Positions 7,695-17,690 of a DNA stretch of 64,000 nt are shown in pieces (position 1 is the stretch's first letter; every line of letters starts with the position of its first letter). The DNA lies in contig CASDTR010000029.1 in the NCBI GenBank assembly GCA_949283785.1, positions 1 through 64,000 on the forward strand. The letters are read 5' to 3'. This DNA is from an uncultured Oscillospiraceae bacterium. GTDB taxonomy: Bacteria; Bacillota; Clostridia; Oscillospirales; Acutalibacteraceae. The notes beneath the pieces were generated by a model. That model was not told the DNA's origin. It ran no database searches and was given only the letters and a program-made list of their open reading frames with translations. Both the position numbers and the translations under genes were made by a program.

Positions 7695-9143
7695 ATGAGC
7701 GATACTTTAAAGACCGAGAATTTGACCATGCTTACGGATTTTTATGAGCTTACAATGGCCAACGGATATTTCGTGAACGGTCTTGCCGATACGGTGGCCT
7801 GCTTTGATATGTTCTTCAGACGGGTTCCCGATGACGGCGGTTTTGCCATAATGGCCGGCGTTGAGCAGCTGGTGGAATATCTTGACAATCTCAAATTTAC
7901 CGATGAGGATATCGAATGTCTGCGCAGACGCGGATTCAATGAAGAGTTTTTGACTTATCTTAAGAATTTCGAGTTTAAATGCGACGTATGGGCTATTCCC
8001 GAAGGAACCCCGATTTTCCCGGGGGAACCTATTGTAACCGTAAAGGGACCCATAATTCAGGCGCAGTTTATTGAGACAATGCTGCTTTTGAGCATTAACC
8101 ATCAGAGCCTTATTGCCACTAAAGCCAACAGAATAGTGAGAGCAGCTCAGGGCAGAGGAGTTATGGAGTTCGGTTCGCGCCGCGCCCAGGGAGCCCAGGG
8201 TGCGATTTACGGAGCAAGAGCCGCTTATATTGCCGGATGTGTAGGCTCAGCCTGTACAATAGCGGAAAGAGATTACGGTGTTCCGGCTTTGGGAACGATG
8301 GCTCACAGCTGGGTGCAGATGTTTGATTCAGAGCTTGAGGCCTTCTGCGCTTATGCCAGAGAGTATCCTGACAACTGCACATTATTGGTAGATACCTACA
8401 ATGTCCTTAAATCAGGTATTCCCAATGCCATTAAGGCTTTTAAAAGAGAACTGCTGCCCAGAGGCTACCGTCCTAAGGGTATAAGAATAGACAGCGGCGA
8501 TATAACCTATCTTTCAAAGAAGGCCAGAAAGATGCTTGACGATGCGGGCTTTGCCGACTGCGAAATCGTAGCATCAAACTCTCTAGATGAGTATATTATC
8601 AGAGATATGCTTATTCAGGGAGCAAAGGTGGATTCCTTCGGAGTTGGTGAAAGGCTGGTAACGGCGGCTTCATCTCCCGTATTCGGTGGAGTATATAAAC
8701 TGTGCGCCATTGAAAAGGACGGAAAACTCATTCCGAAAATCAAAATAAGCGAAAACGTTACGAAGATTACAACTCCCTGTTTTAAAAAGGCCTGGAGGCT
8801 TTTTGACAGAGATACCGGCAAAGCCATTGCCGATGTCATAACCCTTTTTGATGAGGTTATCGACGAAAACGAGCCCTATGAGCTCTTTGACCCCGACCAT
8901 ATCTGGAAAAGAAAGATGGTTTCAAACTTTGTGGCAAGACCGCTGCTTCATCAGATTTTCAAGGGAGGAAAGTGCGTTTATAAAAAGAAACCGATTGAGG
9001 AGATAAGGAATTACTGTTCCGAACAGGTGGATACCCTTTGGGAAGAGGTGCTTCGTTTTGAGAATCCACATAAGTATTATGTGGATATTTCGCAGAAGCT
9101 CTGGGATGAGAAAAATATCCTGATTTCTCTGGGAGCTGATTGA
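7695..9143 (+). CDS. pncB: Nicotinate phosphoribosyltransferase
   Basis: 482 residues, full length for the clostridial/Bacillus-type PncB. It starts LTMLTDFYELTMANGYF, a hallmark of the family, and has EFGSRRAQGAQGA, GTMAHSWVQ and the phosphate-binding IRIDSGDI. It makes nicotinate mononucleotide from nicotinate and PRPP in the Preiss-Handler NAD salvage route. It follows pncA by 28 nt with AAGGGGTG before ATG, so the two form an operon that is ended by the hairpin at 9218. Confidence 0.95.
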   Translation: MSDTLKTENLTMLTDFYELTMANGYFVNGLADTVACFDMFFRRVPDDGGFAIMAGVEQLVEYLDNLKFTDEDIECLRRRGFNEEFLTYLKNFEFKCDVWAIPEGTPIFPGEPIVTVKGPIIQAQFIETMLLLSINHQSLIATKANRIVRAAQGRGVMEFGSRRAQGAQGAIYGARAAYIAGCVGSACTIAERDYGVPALGTMAHSWVQMFDSELEAFCAYAREYPDNCTLLVDTYNVLKSGIPNAIKAFKRELLPRGYRPKGIRIDSGDITYLSKKARKMLDDAGFADCEIVASNSLDEYIIRDMLIQGAKVDSFGVGERLVTAASSPVFGGVYKLCAIEKDGKLIPKIKISENVTKITTPCFKKAWRLFDRDTGKAIADVITLFDEVIDENEPYELFDPDHIWKRKMVSNFVARPLLHQIFKGGKCVYKKKPIEEIRNYCSEQVDTLWEEVLRFENPHKYYVDISQKLWDEKNILISLGAD

Positions 9144-9217
9144 TTTTGCTTTTTCCGCAGTTGGAATTATATAATATTATAATATTGTATACATTAAATA
9201 TACTTTAAAGCTAATTA

Positions 9218-9249
9218 AACGTTCGCAGATTTTTCTGCGGACGTTTTTA
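9218..9249 (+). terminator. Rho-independent terminator of pncA-pncB
   Basis: AACGTTCGCAGA (9218-9229) pairs with TCTGCGGACGTT (9234-9245), with one T-G pair, a TTTT loop and a T-run. Confidence 0.85.
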
Positions 9250-9337
9250 TTTTTATTATTCTTTAATATCGGCTTAAAAAATATTTAAGAATACCACTAA
9301 ATTATATATATTTTTTGCAATTTTTTTCAATTAGCTA

Positions 9338-9405
9338 TTGCCAATAAATGGAATAAAGGATATAATGAAAGCACTAAAGCGGGGCAAATAGTACCGAATA
9401 GTACC
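9338..9405 (+). promoter_or_regulatory. dcw operon promoter with tandem AATAGTACC repeats (candidate MraZ operator)
   Basis: TTGCCA (9338-9343), a 17-bp spacer and perfect TATAAT (9361-9366) give a start near 9373. Just downstream, AATAGTACC occurs twice (9387-9395 and 9397-9405) with a 10-bp period. MraZ is known in other bacteria to repress its own operon by binding short direct repeats spaced one helical turn apart; these repeats have that layout though not the E. coli sequence. The rest of the 324-bp gap (9144-9467) is AT-rich without a gene. Confidence 0.6.
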
Positions 9406-9467
9406 ACAAAGGGTCAATAAAATTAAACTTGAGAGATAAAATTGAGGCTGAAAGGAGGCGGACGGCT

Positions 9468-9881
9468 ATGTTTATGGGTTCATTTGAGCATTCTCTTGAT
9501 CCTAAAAACAGACTGTTTATACCGGCCGCATTCCGTGAGGAGCTTGGCGACAGCTTTGTTATTTGCCGTGCCCCCGAAAGCTGTCTTTTTATCTATTCCA
9601 GTGCAGGCTGGGAAAAGGTTGTGGCTCCTTTGCATACAGAGGGACCCACGTCTCTTGAGGACAGAAAGAGGCAGAGAAGAGCCTATGCCAACGCGGCCAT
9701 AGTTACGCTGGACGGAAAAGGCCGAATCACGGTTCCGCAGAAATTCTGCGACCATGCCGAGTTTGATAAAAGCGTTATGCTTATAGGACAAGGCAACCGT
9801 ATCGAAGTTTGGAACGCCGACAAGTGGAATGAAGAGATCGAATCCTGCGACGAGCTGGACGAGACTCCTCTCAGCTATTAA
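9468..9881 (+). CDS. mraZ: Transcriptional regulator MraZ
   Basis: 137 residues from ATG 9468, chosen because AAAGGAGG lies just upstream and MFMGSFEHSLDPKNRLFIPAAFR is the canonical MraZ N-terminus. An in-frame upstream start at 9429 lacks these features. Two SpoVT/AbrB-like repeats are visible: the first with DPKNR near residue 12, the second with LDGKGRITVP near residue 85. MraZ forms a ring and represses the division/wall operon it heads. It is 12 nt from rsmH. Confidence 0.97.
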   Translation: MFMGSFEHSLDPKNRLFIPAAFREELGDSFVICRAPESCLFIYSSAGWEKVVAPLHTEGPTSLEDRKRQRRAYANAAIVTLDGKGRITVPQKFCDHAEFDKSVMLIGQGNRIEVWNADKWNEEIESCDELDETPLSY

Positions 9882-9893
9882 GGAGGACTGAAA

Positions 9894-10817
9894 ATGGAAT
9901 TTGTCCACAAGCCGGTTCTCTTTGACGAAACGATCGATTCCCTTAATATAAAGCCGGACGGAATATATTTTGACGGTACGTCAGGCGGAGGCGGACATTC
10001 GGAAGCCATTGCGGCGAGACTTACAACGGGACGTCTTATTTCTGTGGATCAGGACCCGGACGCCATTGAGATTTTGCATGAACGCCTTGGGAAATATCCG
10101 TGTGTAACGGTTGTAAAGAGCAATTTCTGCATGATAAAGCAGGTGCTCAGAGAGCAAGGTGTTTCAGGAGTTGACGGAATACTTCTTGACCTCGGCGTGA
10201 GCTCACATCAGCTTGACGAAGGAGAAAGAGGTTTTTCATATAAAAAAGACGCCCCTCTGGATATGAGGATGAGTCAGGAGGGAGTTACTGCGGCGGACCT
10301 TGTAAACGGGTTGACTGAGCAGGAGCTTGCAAGGATAATTTTTTCCTACGGTGAGGAAAAGTTCGCACGCAGAATTGCGGCGGCCATTGTGCGCGAGCGC
10401 GAACACGGAAAAATAGAGAGCACGTTGCAGCTTGCTGATATAGTGAAGAGCGCCATACCTGCGGCTGCAAGAAGAGAGGGAGGAAACCCTGCCAGGAGAA
10501 CATTTCAGGCTTTGCGTATAGAGGTGAACGGAGAACTGGACAAGCTTTCCAAGGCGCTTGATGAAATGGCCGAGTGTTTGAATCGGGGGGGAAGGATAGC
10601 GGTTATAACATTCCATTCCCTTGAGGACAGGATAGTTAAACAACGATTTGCAAAATGGACCTCGGGTTGTACGTGTCCGCCTGATTTCCCCGTATGTGTA
10701 TGCGGTAAAAAGCCACTGGGGCACCTTCCCTTTAAGGCCAAGGCTCCCACGGAAAAAGAGCTTGAATTAAATCCAAGGAGCCGAAGCGCAAGACTTCGGG
10801 TTTTTGAGAAAGATTAA
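9894..10817 (+). CDS. rsmH: 16S rRNA (cytosine(1402)-N(4))-methyltransferase RsmH
   Basis: 307 residues, normal length. The N-terminus [15 protein letters not shown] and the SAM-binding [14 protein letters not shown] are diagnostic, with later [18 protein letters not shown] and [18 protein letters not shown]. It methylates C1402 of 16S rRNA at the decoding site. It is the standard second gene of the dcw operon, with AAGGAGG before ATG. Confidence 0.97.
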   Translation: MEFVHKPVLFDETIDSLNIKPDGIYFDGTSGGGGHSEAIAARLTTGRLISVDQDPDAIEILHERLGKYPCVTVVKSNFCMIKQVLREQGVSGVDGILLDLGVSSHQLDEGERGFSYKKDAPLDMRMSQEGVTAADLVNGLTEQELARIIFSYGEEKFARRIAAAIVREREHGKIESTLQLADIVKSAIPAAARREGGNPARRTFQALRIEVNGELDKLSKALDEMAECLNRGGRIAVITFHSLEDRIVKQRFAKWTSGCTCPPDFPVCVCGKKPLGHLPFKAKAPTEKELELNPRSRSARLRVFEKD

Positions 10818-10925
10818 AAAGTGAGAAGAGGAAAGAGAGAGATTAACCGCAGCCGTTTTTTAGGTCAGTAACAAGGCGGCTAAGGCAAAGCGGACTGAAT
10901 ATTATTTTTTGGAGGCACAACAGAT

Positions 10926-11447
10926 ATGAATGACAGGAATACAGCAGCATATGATTTTTCCAGATTTGAGCCGCAGCGCGTGCCTCAGAAGCCGGGACGC
11001 GACAGGAATGAGCCACCCAAGCCTGTTTTGCTGCCCAAGAAAAGGAAGAGCAGGCAGGAGGAAAAAAGGGAATCTATTATTGTGGCAATAAAAACAGCAC
11101 AGATTTTTTCCGCAATAGCAGTTTTAATGCTCTTTTTGGGAGTATATATTTTCGGAAAAATGCAACTTGATGAAATTAACCACGAAATAGCGGAAGTGCA
11201 AAGCAAAATACAAGTTGAAAACAGCGAAAACACGAGCCTTAAAATGAAACTCAACTCGATGGCATCTCTCGATAAAGTTGAGGATTACGCGATAAATAAA
11301 CTCGGAATGGTAAAAGAAGAAAAATATCAGGTGGAATGCATAAACCTGGATCTGGGAGATAAGGTAGTTATTGCCAACGGAACAACGCCGGCTGAAAGCG
11401 ATGAGGATTCCGGTCTCTGGGGTGAACTATTGTCATATTTTCGCTGA
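10926..11447 (+). CDS. ftsL: Cell division protein FtsL-like (septum formation initiator family)
   Basis: 173 residues: a cytoplasmic basic N-terminus (about 1-52), one membrane helix (about 55-76), then a coiled-coil (MQLDEINHEIAEVQSKIQVENSENTSLKMKLNSMAS) and DYAINKLGMVKEEKYQVECI, the usual FtsL/DivIC tail. FtsL is a bitopic scaffold that partners FtsQ/DivIB and DivIC and activates the septal synthase. The sequence alone does not separate FtsL from DivIC; position between rsmH and the class B PBP gene makes it FtsL. TGGAGG precedes ATG. Confidence 0.85.
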   Translation: MNDRNTAAYDFSRFEPQRVPQKPGRDRNEPPKPVLLPKKRKSRQEEKRESIIVAIKTAQIFSAIAVLMLFLGVYIFGKMQLDEINHEIAEVQSKIQVENSENTSLKMKLNSMASLDKVEDYAINKLGMVKEEKYQVECINLDLGDKVVIANGTTPAESDEDSGLWGELLSYFR

Positions 11448-11470
11448 AATTTAAATAATATTAGGGATGA

Positions 11471-11535
11471 GGGAATATCCCGTGACCTCCGGTTGCGTTC
11501 TGTGAAGTGCAAACATCAGATGCTCGGCCGGAGGT
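11471..11535. other. Tandem inverted repeats between ftsL and the PBP gene
   Basis: GGGAATATCCC (11471-11481) is followed by ACCTCCGG (11485-11492) pairing with CCGGAGGT (11528-11535). The 144-bp gap between these two operon genes is unusually long. The structure could mark an internal RNA processing or attenuation site, but there is no T-run. Confidence 0.3.
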
Positions 11536-11603
11536 AAAGATGTTTTATGCCGTGAATTGATACGCCTTTTAGGGCTTTTGTTATTGAAAGGATGAATACA
11601 GAA

Positions 11604-13838
11604 ATGTCAAGAAGACCTACAAAGCTTATGAAAAACAGAGCGGTCAGAGCTTTGTTTTTTTTGTCGCTGGCTTTCATTGCCAATATATGCTGCCTGATAC
11701 GGCTTCAGATTTTTGACCCTGAAGGCTACAAGGAAAAGGCGGCCGCGCAGCAGATAAGCGATGTGACCGTAAGCCCTTTGAGGGGAACCATATATGACAG
11801 TAAAATGAACGTAATCGCCCAAAGCGCCACGGCGTGGAAAATATACCTTGACCCGTCCCAAATCCCGAAAACGGAATTTGAAAATGTGGCGAAGAATCTT
11901 GCCGAGATATTGGATGTGGATGAGGAAAAGCTTCTCAAGAACATAAAGGATTACAATGAGAAAAAGCTCGGATATTATGTTGTAAAGGAAGAAGTAGAAA
12001 ATGCCGAAAAAGAAAAAGTAAACGAATTCCGTCTTAATAACAGCGGATATACACTGTTTATCGGCATAGAGTCTGATACAAAAAGATATTATCCCAATAA
12101 TAATTTTGCTTCTTCGGTAATTGGTTTTACCGCTTCCGAGGATGCGGGAAGAGCAGGAATTGAGCTTGAATACGACAGTGAGCTCAGCGGTACGCCGGGC
12201 AGGACAATAACTGCCGTAAACGCCCTGTCCTTTGCAATGTCTGACGGTTATGAAACTACATATGACGCAAAAGCAGGCACCAACTTAGTCCTGACAATAG
12301 ATTCGGTTATCCAGCATTATCTTGAGAAAAGCATAACCCAGGCTCTTGTGGACAACAAGGCAAAGTATGCCTACGGCATAGTCATGGATGTAAAAACAGG
12401 CGCCATACTTGCCATGACGACTCAGCCCGATTACAATTTGAACGATCCCTACACCCTTACCGACAATCAGCTGATGACTGATATAAACAAAATTGAAGAC
12501 GTAAGCCAGCGTTCGCAGAGGCTTTTAAATGAACAATACTCCCAGTGGAGAAACAGGTGCATAAGCGACACCTATGAGCCGGGTTCTGTTTTCAAGACCA
12601 TAACCGCTTCTGCGGGACTTGAAGAGGGCGTTGTCTCCATGGATGAAACCCTTACCTGTACGGGCTACATTATGATAGGCGACAGAAGGATAAACTGCCA
12701 CAACCATGCGGGCCACGGAACGGAAAACTTTACTCAGGGACTTATGAACTCCTGCAACCCTTGGTTTGTAACGGTGGGACAGCGTCTGGGCGTTGAGACC
12801 TATATGAAATATTTTGAAGCCTTCGGCTTTACGGAGCAGACCGGTATCGACCTTCCGGCCGAATTCCAGCCCATAAAGGGAGTCCATTATTATGATAAGG
12901 AGACAATGACTAACCTTGACCTTGCCAGTGTTTCCTTCGGCCAGTCCTTCCAGGTTTCGCCCCTTCAGATGATCACCGCCGTGGCGGCTATAGGCAACGG
13001 CGGAAAGCTTATGGAGCCTTATGTGGTTCAGGCCATGACAGACGAAGAGGGCAACACCATTTGGGAAAAGACGCCTACGGTGCGCCGTCAGGTGATTTCG
13101 GAGAAGGTAGCCTCTCAGGTTGCCGAAATGATGGAAGCCGTCGTAACCTCAGGCGGCGGACAGAACGCCTATGTGGCAGGCTACCATGTGGCGGGAAAGA
13201 CGGGTACCAGTGAAAAGCTTACCTCAGACGAGCAGACATATATAGCATCATTCTGCTGCTTTGCTCCCTCCTATGACCCTGAAATAGCCGTAATAATCAT
13301 CATCGACGAGCCCAGCGCAGGCCAGATAAACGGAAGCACCATTTCCGCCCCCGTAGCGGGCGAGGTGGTCGAGCAGACCCTTAAATATCTCAATGTGGAG
13401 CCGAGATATTCGGCCAGCGAGCTTGCGGTCCTCAGCGACACGTCACCCGACCTTGTGGGCAAGAGCGTATCCGAGGCGAAGAGCTATGCGGAAAGCAAGG
13501 GCTTCGAGGTGAAGGTCATCGGCAGCGGAACCAAGGTTCTCAAGCAGTCACCCGAGGCGGGAAGCGTCATTCCCAAGGAGGGCATTGTTATACTCTACAC
13601 TGAGGAGGGCGACGCCCAGAGCGTCAAAGTGCCCGACCTTACGGGTCTCACCCTTTCGGAAGCCAACAAGAAGGCGACAAACGCAGGACTTAATATAAAG
13701 ATTTCAGGAAACTTCCTCAACAGCGGAGACATAAAATCATATAAGCAGAGCATAGCGGCGGATTCCTCCGTCACTATGGGAACTACCATAACGGTGTATT
13801 TCCGTTCCGATACGGCAGGTAACGATTTGGCTGACTGA
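11604..13838 (+). CDS. ftsI: Class B penicillin-binding protein with PASTA domains (FtsI/SpoVD-like)
   Basis: About 744 residues from ATG 11604. ATG 11592 is in frame but abuts the AAAGG ribosome site. There is one N-terminal membrane anchor (about 16-36), the dimerisation module with RGTIYD, then the transpeptidase domain with S328-V-F-K331, S383-C-N385 and K532-T-G534. Two PASTA repeats follow at the C-terminus (about 605-740). It cross-links septal peptidoglycan with the SEDS partner FtsW in this same operon. Clostridial homologues are often named SpoVD; the sequence cannot separate vegetative from sporulation use. Confidence 0.92.
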   Translation: MSRRPTKLMKNRAVRALFFLSLAFIANICCLIRLQIFDPEGYKEKAAAQQISDVTVSPLRGTIYDSKMNVIAQSATAWKIYLDPSQIPKTEFENVAKNLAEILDVDEEKLLKNIKDYNEKKLGYYVVKEEVENAEKEKVNEFRLNNSGYTLFIGIESDTKRYYPNNNFASSVIGFTASEDAGRAGIELEYDSELSGTPGRTITAVNALSFAMSDGYETTYDAKAGTNLVLTIDSVIQHYLEKSITQALVDNKAKYAYGIVMDVKTGAILAMTTQPDYNLNDPYTLTDNQLMTDINKIEDVSQRSQRLLNEQYSQWRNRCISDTYEPGSVFKTITASAGLEEGVVSMDETLTCTGYIMIGDRRINCHNHAGHGTENFTQGLMNSCNPWFVTVGQRLGVETYMKYFEAFGFTEQTGIDLPAEFQPIKGVHYYDKETMTNLDLASVSFGQSFQVSPLQMITAVAAIGNGGKLMEPYVVQAMTDEEGNTIWEKTPTVRRQVISEKVASQVAEMMEAVVTSGGGQNAYVAGYHVAGKTGTSEKLTSDEQTYIASFCCFAPSYDPEIAVIIIIDEPSAGQINGSTISAPVAGEVVEQTLKYLNVEPRYSASELAVLSDTSPDLVGKSVSEAKSYAESKGFEVKVIGSGTKVLKQSPEAGSVIPKEGIVILYTEEGDAQSVKVPDLTGLTLSEANKKATNAGLNIKISGNFLNSGDIKSYKQSIAADSSVTMGTTITVYFRSDTAGNDLAD

Positions 13839-13851
13839 TTTTTCGGGAGGT

Positions 13852-15297
13852 ATGCGTATGCTGTTAAGCAGGCTCCTCGAAAGTACGGGATATACGGGAA
13901 AATTCAGGGATCGTGAAATATCTTTTATCACTGACAATTCGGAAAACGTCACCTCCTCGTCTCTCTTTGTGTGCATAAAGGGGGCGAGGGAAGACGGTCA
14001 CCTATACGGCAGAGAAGCTGCCGATAAAGGTGCAGCCGTTGTGTGCGAGCACAGCGTCGGCGCGGCGGATGAAATTGTCGTCAGGGATACCAGAAAGGCA
14101 TATGCTGATTTCTGCGGCGAATTTTTCTCAAATCCCGCCGGGAAAATGAAGCTTATAGGCATTACGGGAACCAACGGAAAGACCACCACCGCCTTTCTTC
14201 TGAAGAATATTCTCGAAAAGAGCGGGCATAAATGCGGCCTTGTAGGCACGGTGCAGGACATGGCGGGGGAAACTGTTTTTTACAGCGAAAGGACCACTCC
14301 CGATCCCTTTGAGCTTAACTGCCTTTTTTCAAAAATGGTTGAGAGAAAGTGCGACTGCTGCATAATGGAGGTTTCCTCCCAGGCTCTTTCACAGGGAAGG
14401 GTGGACGGACTTACATTTGACTGCGCCGTTTTTACTAACCTCACCGAGGATCATCTCGACTATCATAAAACCGCTGAGGCTTACTCGGCGGCCAAGAAAA
14501 AGCTTTTTTCCATGTGCCGCCGCGGGATAGTGAATATCGACGACCCCAAGGGGCTTTATATGACGGAAGGGGAAAGCTGCGAAACCATCACATATTCCGT
14601 ATTTGACACATCCGCCCACTATAAAGCCGAGAACCTTTCGCAGAAGGCGGGAGGCACCGAATACGATATAATATATAAAAATAAAAGTGTAAACGTAAGA
14701 CTGGGAATACCGGGGCTTTTTTCCGTCTATAATTCTTTGGCGGCAATTGCCTGCGCTTCTCAGGAAGGCGTATCCATCGAAAAAGCCGCAGAAGCCGTCA
14801 AGGAGAGCCAAGGCGTAAAGGGAAGGGCGGAGGTCGTTCCCACGGGCAGGAATTACACAGTCATAATAGATTACGCCCACACTCCCGACGGACTTGAGAA
14901 TATACTTAAAGCTGTGAGGGCCTCAGCACCCAAAAGGATAATAACCGTTTTCGGCTGCGGCGGGGACAGGGATAAGGCGAAGCGGCCCCTGATGGGTGGA
15001 ATCGCTGCTGAGCTTTCCGATTACGTCATTGTGACCTCGGATAATCCCAGAAGCGAAAATCCGCAGGAAATCATAAAAGATATACTTAAAGGCTGTAAAA
15101 AGGCGGAAATTACGGTTGAAGCCATAGAAAACCGCCGTAAAGCCATAGAAAGGGCTTTGGCAATCGGTGAAAAAGATGATATAATCTTACTCGCCGGCAA
15201 AGGCCATGAGACATATCAGATTCTCGGCGATAAAAGAATACATTTCGACGAAAGAGAAATTGTCTCGGAATATTTAAACGGAGAGGTAAATAAATGA
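13852..15297 (+). CDS. murE: UDP-MurNAc-tripeptide synthetase MurE
   Basis: 481 residues. It has the ATP loop GITGTNGKTTT, substrate motifs such as EVSSQAL and FTNLTEDHLDYH, and D397-N-P-R400, the motif that selects meso-diaminopimelate rather than lysine. It adds the third stem-peptide residue in the cytoplasm, so the organism should have DAP-type peptidoglycan. It lies 13 nt after the PBP gene and its end overlaps murF by 4 nt (ATGA). Confidence 0.97.
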   Translation: MRMLLSRLLESTGYTGKFRDREISFITDNSENVTSSSLFVCIKGAREDGHLYGREAADKGAAVVCEHSVGAADEIVVRDTRKAYADFCGEFFSNPAGKMKLIGITGTNGKTTTAFLLKNILEKSGHKCGLVGTVQDMAGETVFYSERTTPDPFELNCLFSKMVERKCDCCIMEVSSQALSQGRVDGLTFDCAVFTNLTEDHLDYHKTAEAYSAAKKKLFSMCRRGIVNIDDPKGLYMTEGESCETITYSVFDTSAHYKAENLSQKAGGTEYDIIYKNKSVNVRLGIPGLFSVYNSLAAIACASQEGVSIEKAAEAVKESQGVKGRAEVVPTGRNYTVIIDYAHTPDGLENILKAVRASAPKRIITVFGCGGDRDKAKRPLMGGIAAELSDYVIVTSDNPRSENPQEIIKDILKGCKKAEITVEAIENRRKAIERALAIGEKDDIILLAGKGHETYQILGDKRIHFDEREIVSEYLNGEVNK

Positions 15298-16652
15298 TAC
15301 CGCTGAATTTAAAAGAGATTGCCGCAGCCTGTGGCGCTGAGTTTTCAGGAGACGGCGAAAAGAAGATTTACTCCGTATGTACGGACACGAGAAAAATAGA
15401 AGAGGGCTGCCTCTTCATCGCCCTTAAAGGCGAGAATTTTGACGGAAATGCTTTTGTGGAGGACGCTCTTTCAAAGGGTGCGGCGGCAGCGGTGAGCAGC
15501 CGTGATATTGCCGATCCCCGTGTATTAAAGGTCAGTGATACCTGCAAGGCTCTTTCGCAGATTGCGGGAATGTACCGACGCAGGTTCAGTATTCCCGTAA
15601 TAGCCCTTACGGGAAGCGTAGGAAAGACGACTACCAAAGAGATGGTCCACTGCGTCATATCCTCAAAATATAAAACCCTTAAAAGTCTCGGAAATCTCAA
15701 CAATCAGATAGGTATGCCCATGACTGTTTTCAGCCTTGACGAAACCTATGAGGCGGCGGTATTCGAAATGGGCATGGCGGATTTCGGTGAGATTTCAAAC
15801 CTTTCCCGTGTGGCCGCTCCCACTTTGGGCATACTTACAAATATAGGAGTATCCCACATGGAAACTCTCGGCTCAAGGGAGAATATACTTAAAGCGAAAA
15901 TGGAGATCCTTGACGGAATGGCAGATGACGCTCCCGTAGTTGTAAATGCAGATGACAAGCACCTCAAGGATGCCGATTTCGGAGACCGTGAGGTCATCTG
16001 GTACGGCATAAAAAGCGGAAAATGCAATATAAAGGCGGAGGATATCACCTCTGACGGCATGTATACGGATTTCACCGCCGTTATGGACGGAGAAAAACAG
16101 AAGGTGCATCTCCCCGCCATAGGAATACACAACGTTTACAATGCCCTTGCGGCTTTGGCGTCGGGAGTTAAATATTCAATAGACCTCAGCCAAGGCGCCG
16201 CAAGCCTCGAAAAATACGAGCCGTCGGGAATGCGCCAGAGGGTCAGAAAAGTCGGCGGCATTGCTGTTATAGAAGACTGCTACAACGCCAGCCCCGACTC
16301 TATGAAAGCGGCTCTTTCGGCTCTTTCGGAGTTTAAGGCGGAGAGAAAAATAGCCGTTCTCGCCGATATGCTGGAGCTGGGCGCCATATCCGAAGAAGCC
16401 CACAGAAGCGTCGGCAAAATGGCGGCGGATTTTAATATCGACATACTTTTCACTTTCGGCAGACAAGCGCAGTTCATTGCCGAAGGGGCAAAGGGCTTAA
16501 AGAACGTTGAAAGCTTTGAAGATAAACAGGATTTAACCGAAAGACTTCTTTCCTGCACTCGTTCGGGAGACTGCGTACTCTTTAAGGGCAGCAGAGGAAT
16601 GAAGCTTGAGGAAGTTATAAATGCGCTTTACGAAGGGTGGAACAGAAAATGA
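15294..16652 (+). CDS. murF: UDP-MurNAc-tripeptide:D-Ala-D-Ala ligase MurF
   Basis: 452 residues with the Mur-ligase ATP loop LTGSVGKTTTKEM and the family pattern IEDCYNASPDSMKAAL. It attaches D-Ala-D-Ala to complete the UDP-MurNAc pentapeptide. It is translationally coupled to murE through a 4-nt overlap and to mraY through an ATGA overlap at 16649-16652. Confidence 0.96.
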   Translation: MIPLNLKEIAAACGAEFSGDGEKKIYSVCTDTRKIEEGCLFIALKGENFDGNAFVEDALSKGAAAAVSSRDIADPRVLKVSDTCKALSQIAGMYRRRFSIPVIALTGSVGKTTTKEMVHCVISSKYKTLKSLGNLNNQIGMPMTVFSLDETYEAAVFEMGMADFGEISNLSRVAAPTLGILTNIGVSHMETLGSRENILKAKMEILDGMADDAPVVVNADDKHLKDADFGDREVIWYGIKSGKCNIKAEDITSDGMYTDFTAVMDGEKQKVHLPAIGIHNVYNALAALASGVKYSIDLSQGAASLEKYEPSGMRQRVRKVGGIAVIEDCYNASPDSMKAALSALSEFKAERKIAVLADMLELGAISEEAHRSVGKMAADFNIDILFTFGRQAQFIAEGAKGLKNVESFEDKQDLTERLLSCTRSGDCVLFKGSRGMKLEEVINALYEGWNRK

Positions 16653-17668
16653 GTACAACATTACTGGGAATCATTGCGGCTCTGGGAGCATTCACCGTTA
16701 CAACGGTGCTGGGATTTTTTATGATCCCCTGGCTGAGAAAGCTTAAATTCGGGCAGACTATTCTTGATATCGGTCCGAAATGGCACAAGAAAAAGCAGGG
16801 TATACCCACAATGGGCGGCATCATGTTTATAATCGGCATAACGGTTTCCTTTGCGGCCGTTTATCTTACCGATTACCTTACGGGAAGTAAAATTTTCCCC
16901 GAGGGCACGGCGACTGCCGACTTTTACAAAATGCGCCTTTGGGGCGGCTTTATAATGGCTCTGCTCTTTGGCTTCATCGGTTTTATGGATGACTACATCA
17001 AGGTCGTCAAAAAGAGGAACCTCGGCCTTACAATAAAGCAGAAAACCTTCATGCAGCTTCTTGTAGCTGTCGCTTACACAACGGTTCTCTACTATTCGGG
17101 TTCCTATGTCACATATATCCCCTTTGTAGGAAATGTAAATCTGGGCTGGTTCTTCTGGATCTTCACTGTCTGCATCGTTTACGGCGCAATCAATGCGGTA
17201 AACTTTACCGACGGACTTGACGGTCTGTGCTCCAGCGTGACCCTTACGGCGGCGGTTTCCTTTATCGTAATTGCTGCGATCCTCAAATTTACGGGCGCAA
17301 GTATCCTTGCCGCCGCTCTTGCAGGCGGATGCGCAGGCTTCCTTGTATGGAACCACTATCCCGCAAGAGTTATCATGGGAGATACGGGTTCAATGTTCCT
17401 GGGAGGCTTAGTGGTGGCTCTCGCTTACGCCATAAACTGTCCTCTCATCCTCATCCCAGTGGGAATCATCTATGTTATTGAAGCTCTTTCCGACGTCATT
17501 CAGATCGCTTATTTCAAGGCGACTCACGGAAAGCGCATCTTTAAAATGGCTCCCATTCATCATCATTTTGAAATGTCCGGCTGGAGCGAAGTAAAAATCG
17601 TTTCGGTCTTTACAACCATAAATCTCATAGGCGCGGTAATCGGCATACTCTGCGTCTGGTTCGGCTGA
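16649..17668 (+). CDS. mraY: Phospho-MurNAc-pentapeptide transferase MraY
   Basis: 339 residues from ATG 16649, whose ATGA overlaps the murF stop; GAAGGGTGG lies 8 nt upstream. Ten membrane helices are expected. Diagnostic motifs are FMDDYIKV, NFTDGLDGLCSS and APIHHHFEMSGWSE. It makes lipid I at the inner membrane face. In most relatives murD follows, but here ftsW follows after 22 nt. Confidence 0.97.
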   Translation: MSTTLLGIIAALGAFTVTTVLGFFMIPWLRKLKFGQTILDIGPKWHKKKQGIPTMGGIMFIIGITVSFAAVYLTDYLTGSKIFPEGTATADFYKMRLWGGFIMALLFGFIGFMDDYIKVVKKRNLGLTIKQKTFMQLLVAVAYTTVLYYSGSYVTYIPFVGNVNLGWFFWIFTVCIVYGAINAVNFTDGLDGLCSSVTLTAAVSFIVIAAILKFTGASILAAALAGGCAGFLVWNHYPARVIMGDTGSMFLGGLVVALAYAINCPLILIPVGIIYVIEALSDVIQIAYFKATHGKRIFKMAPIHHHFEMSGWSEVKIVSVFTTINLIGAVIGILCVWFG

Positions 17669-17690
17669 TAACTTATAAGGAGAAGCGACT

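Noticed and set aside
16661..17356. 231-codon minus-strand frame opposite mraY
   Set aside because: Shadow of a strongly conserved gene; Lys/Asp/Gly-rich nonsense composition.
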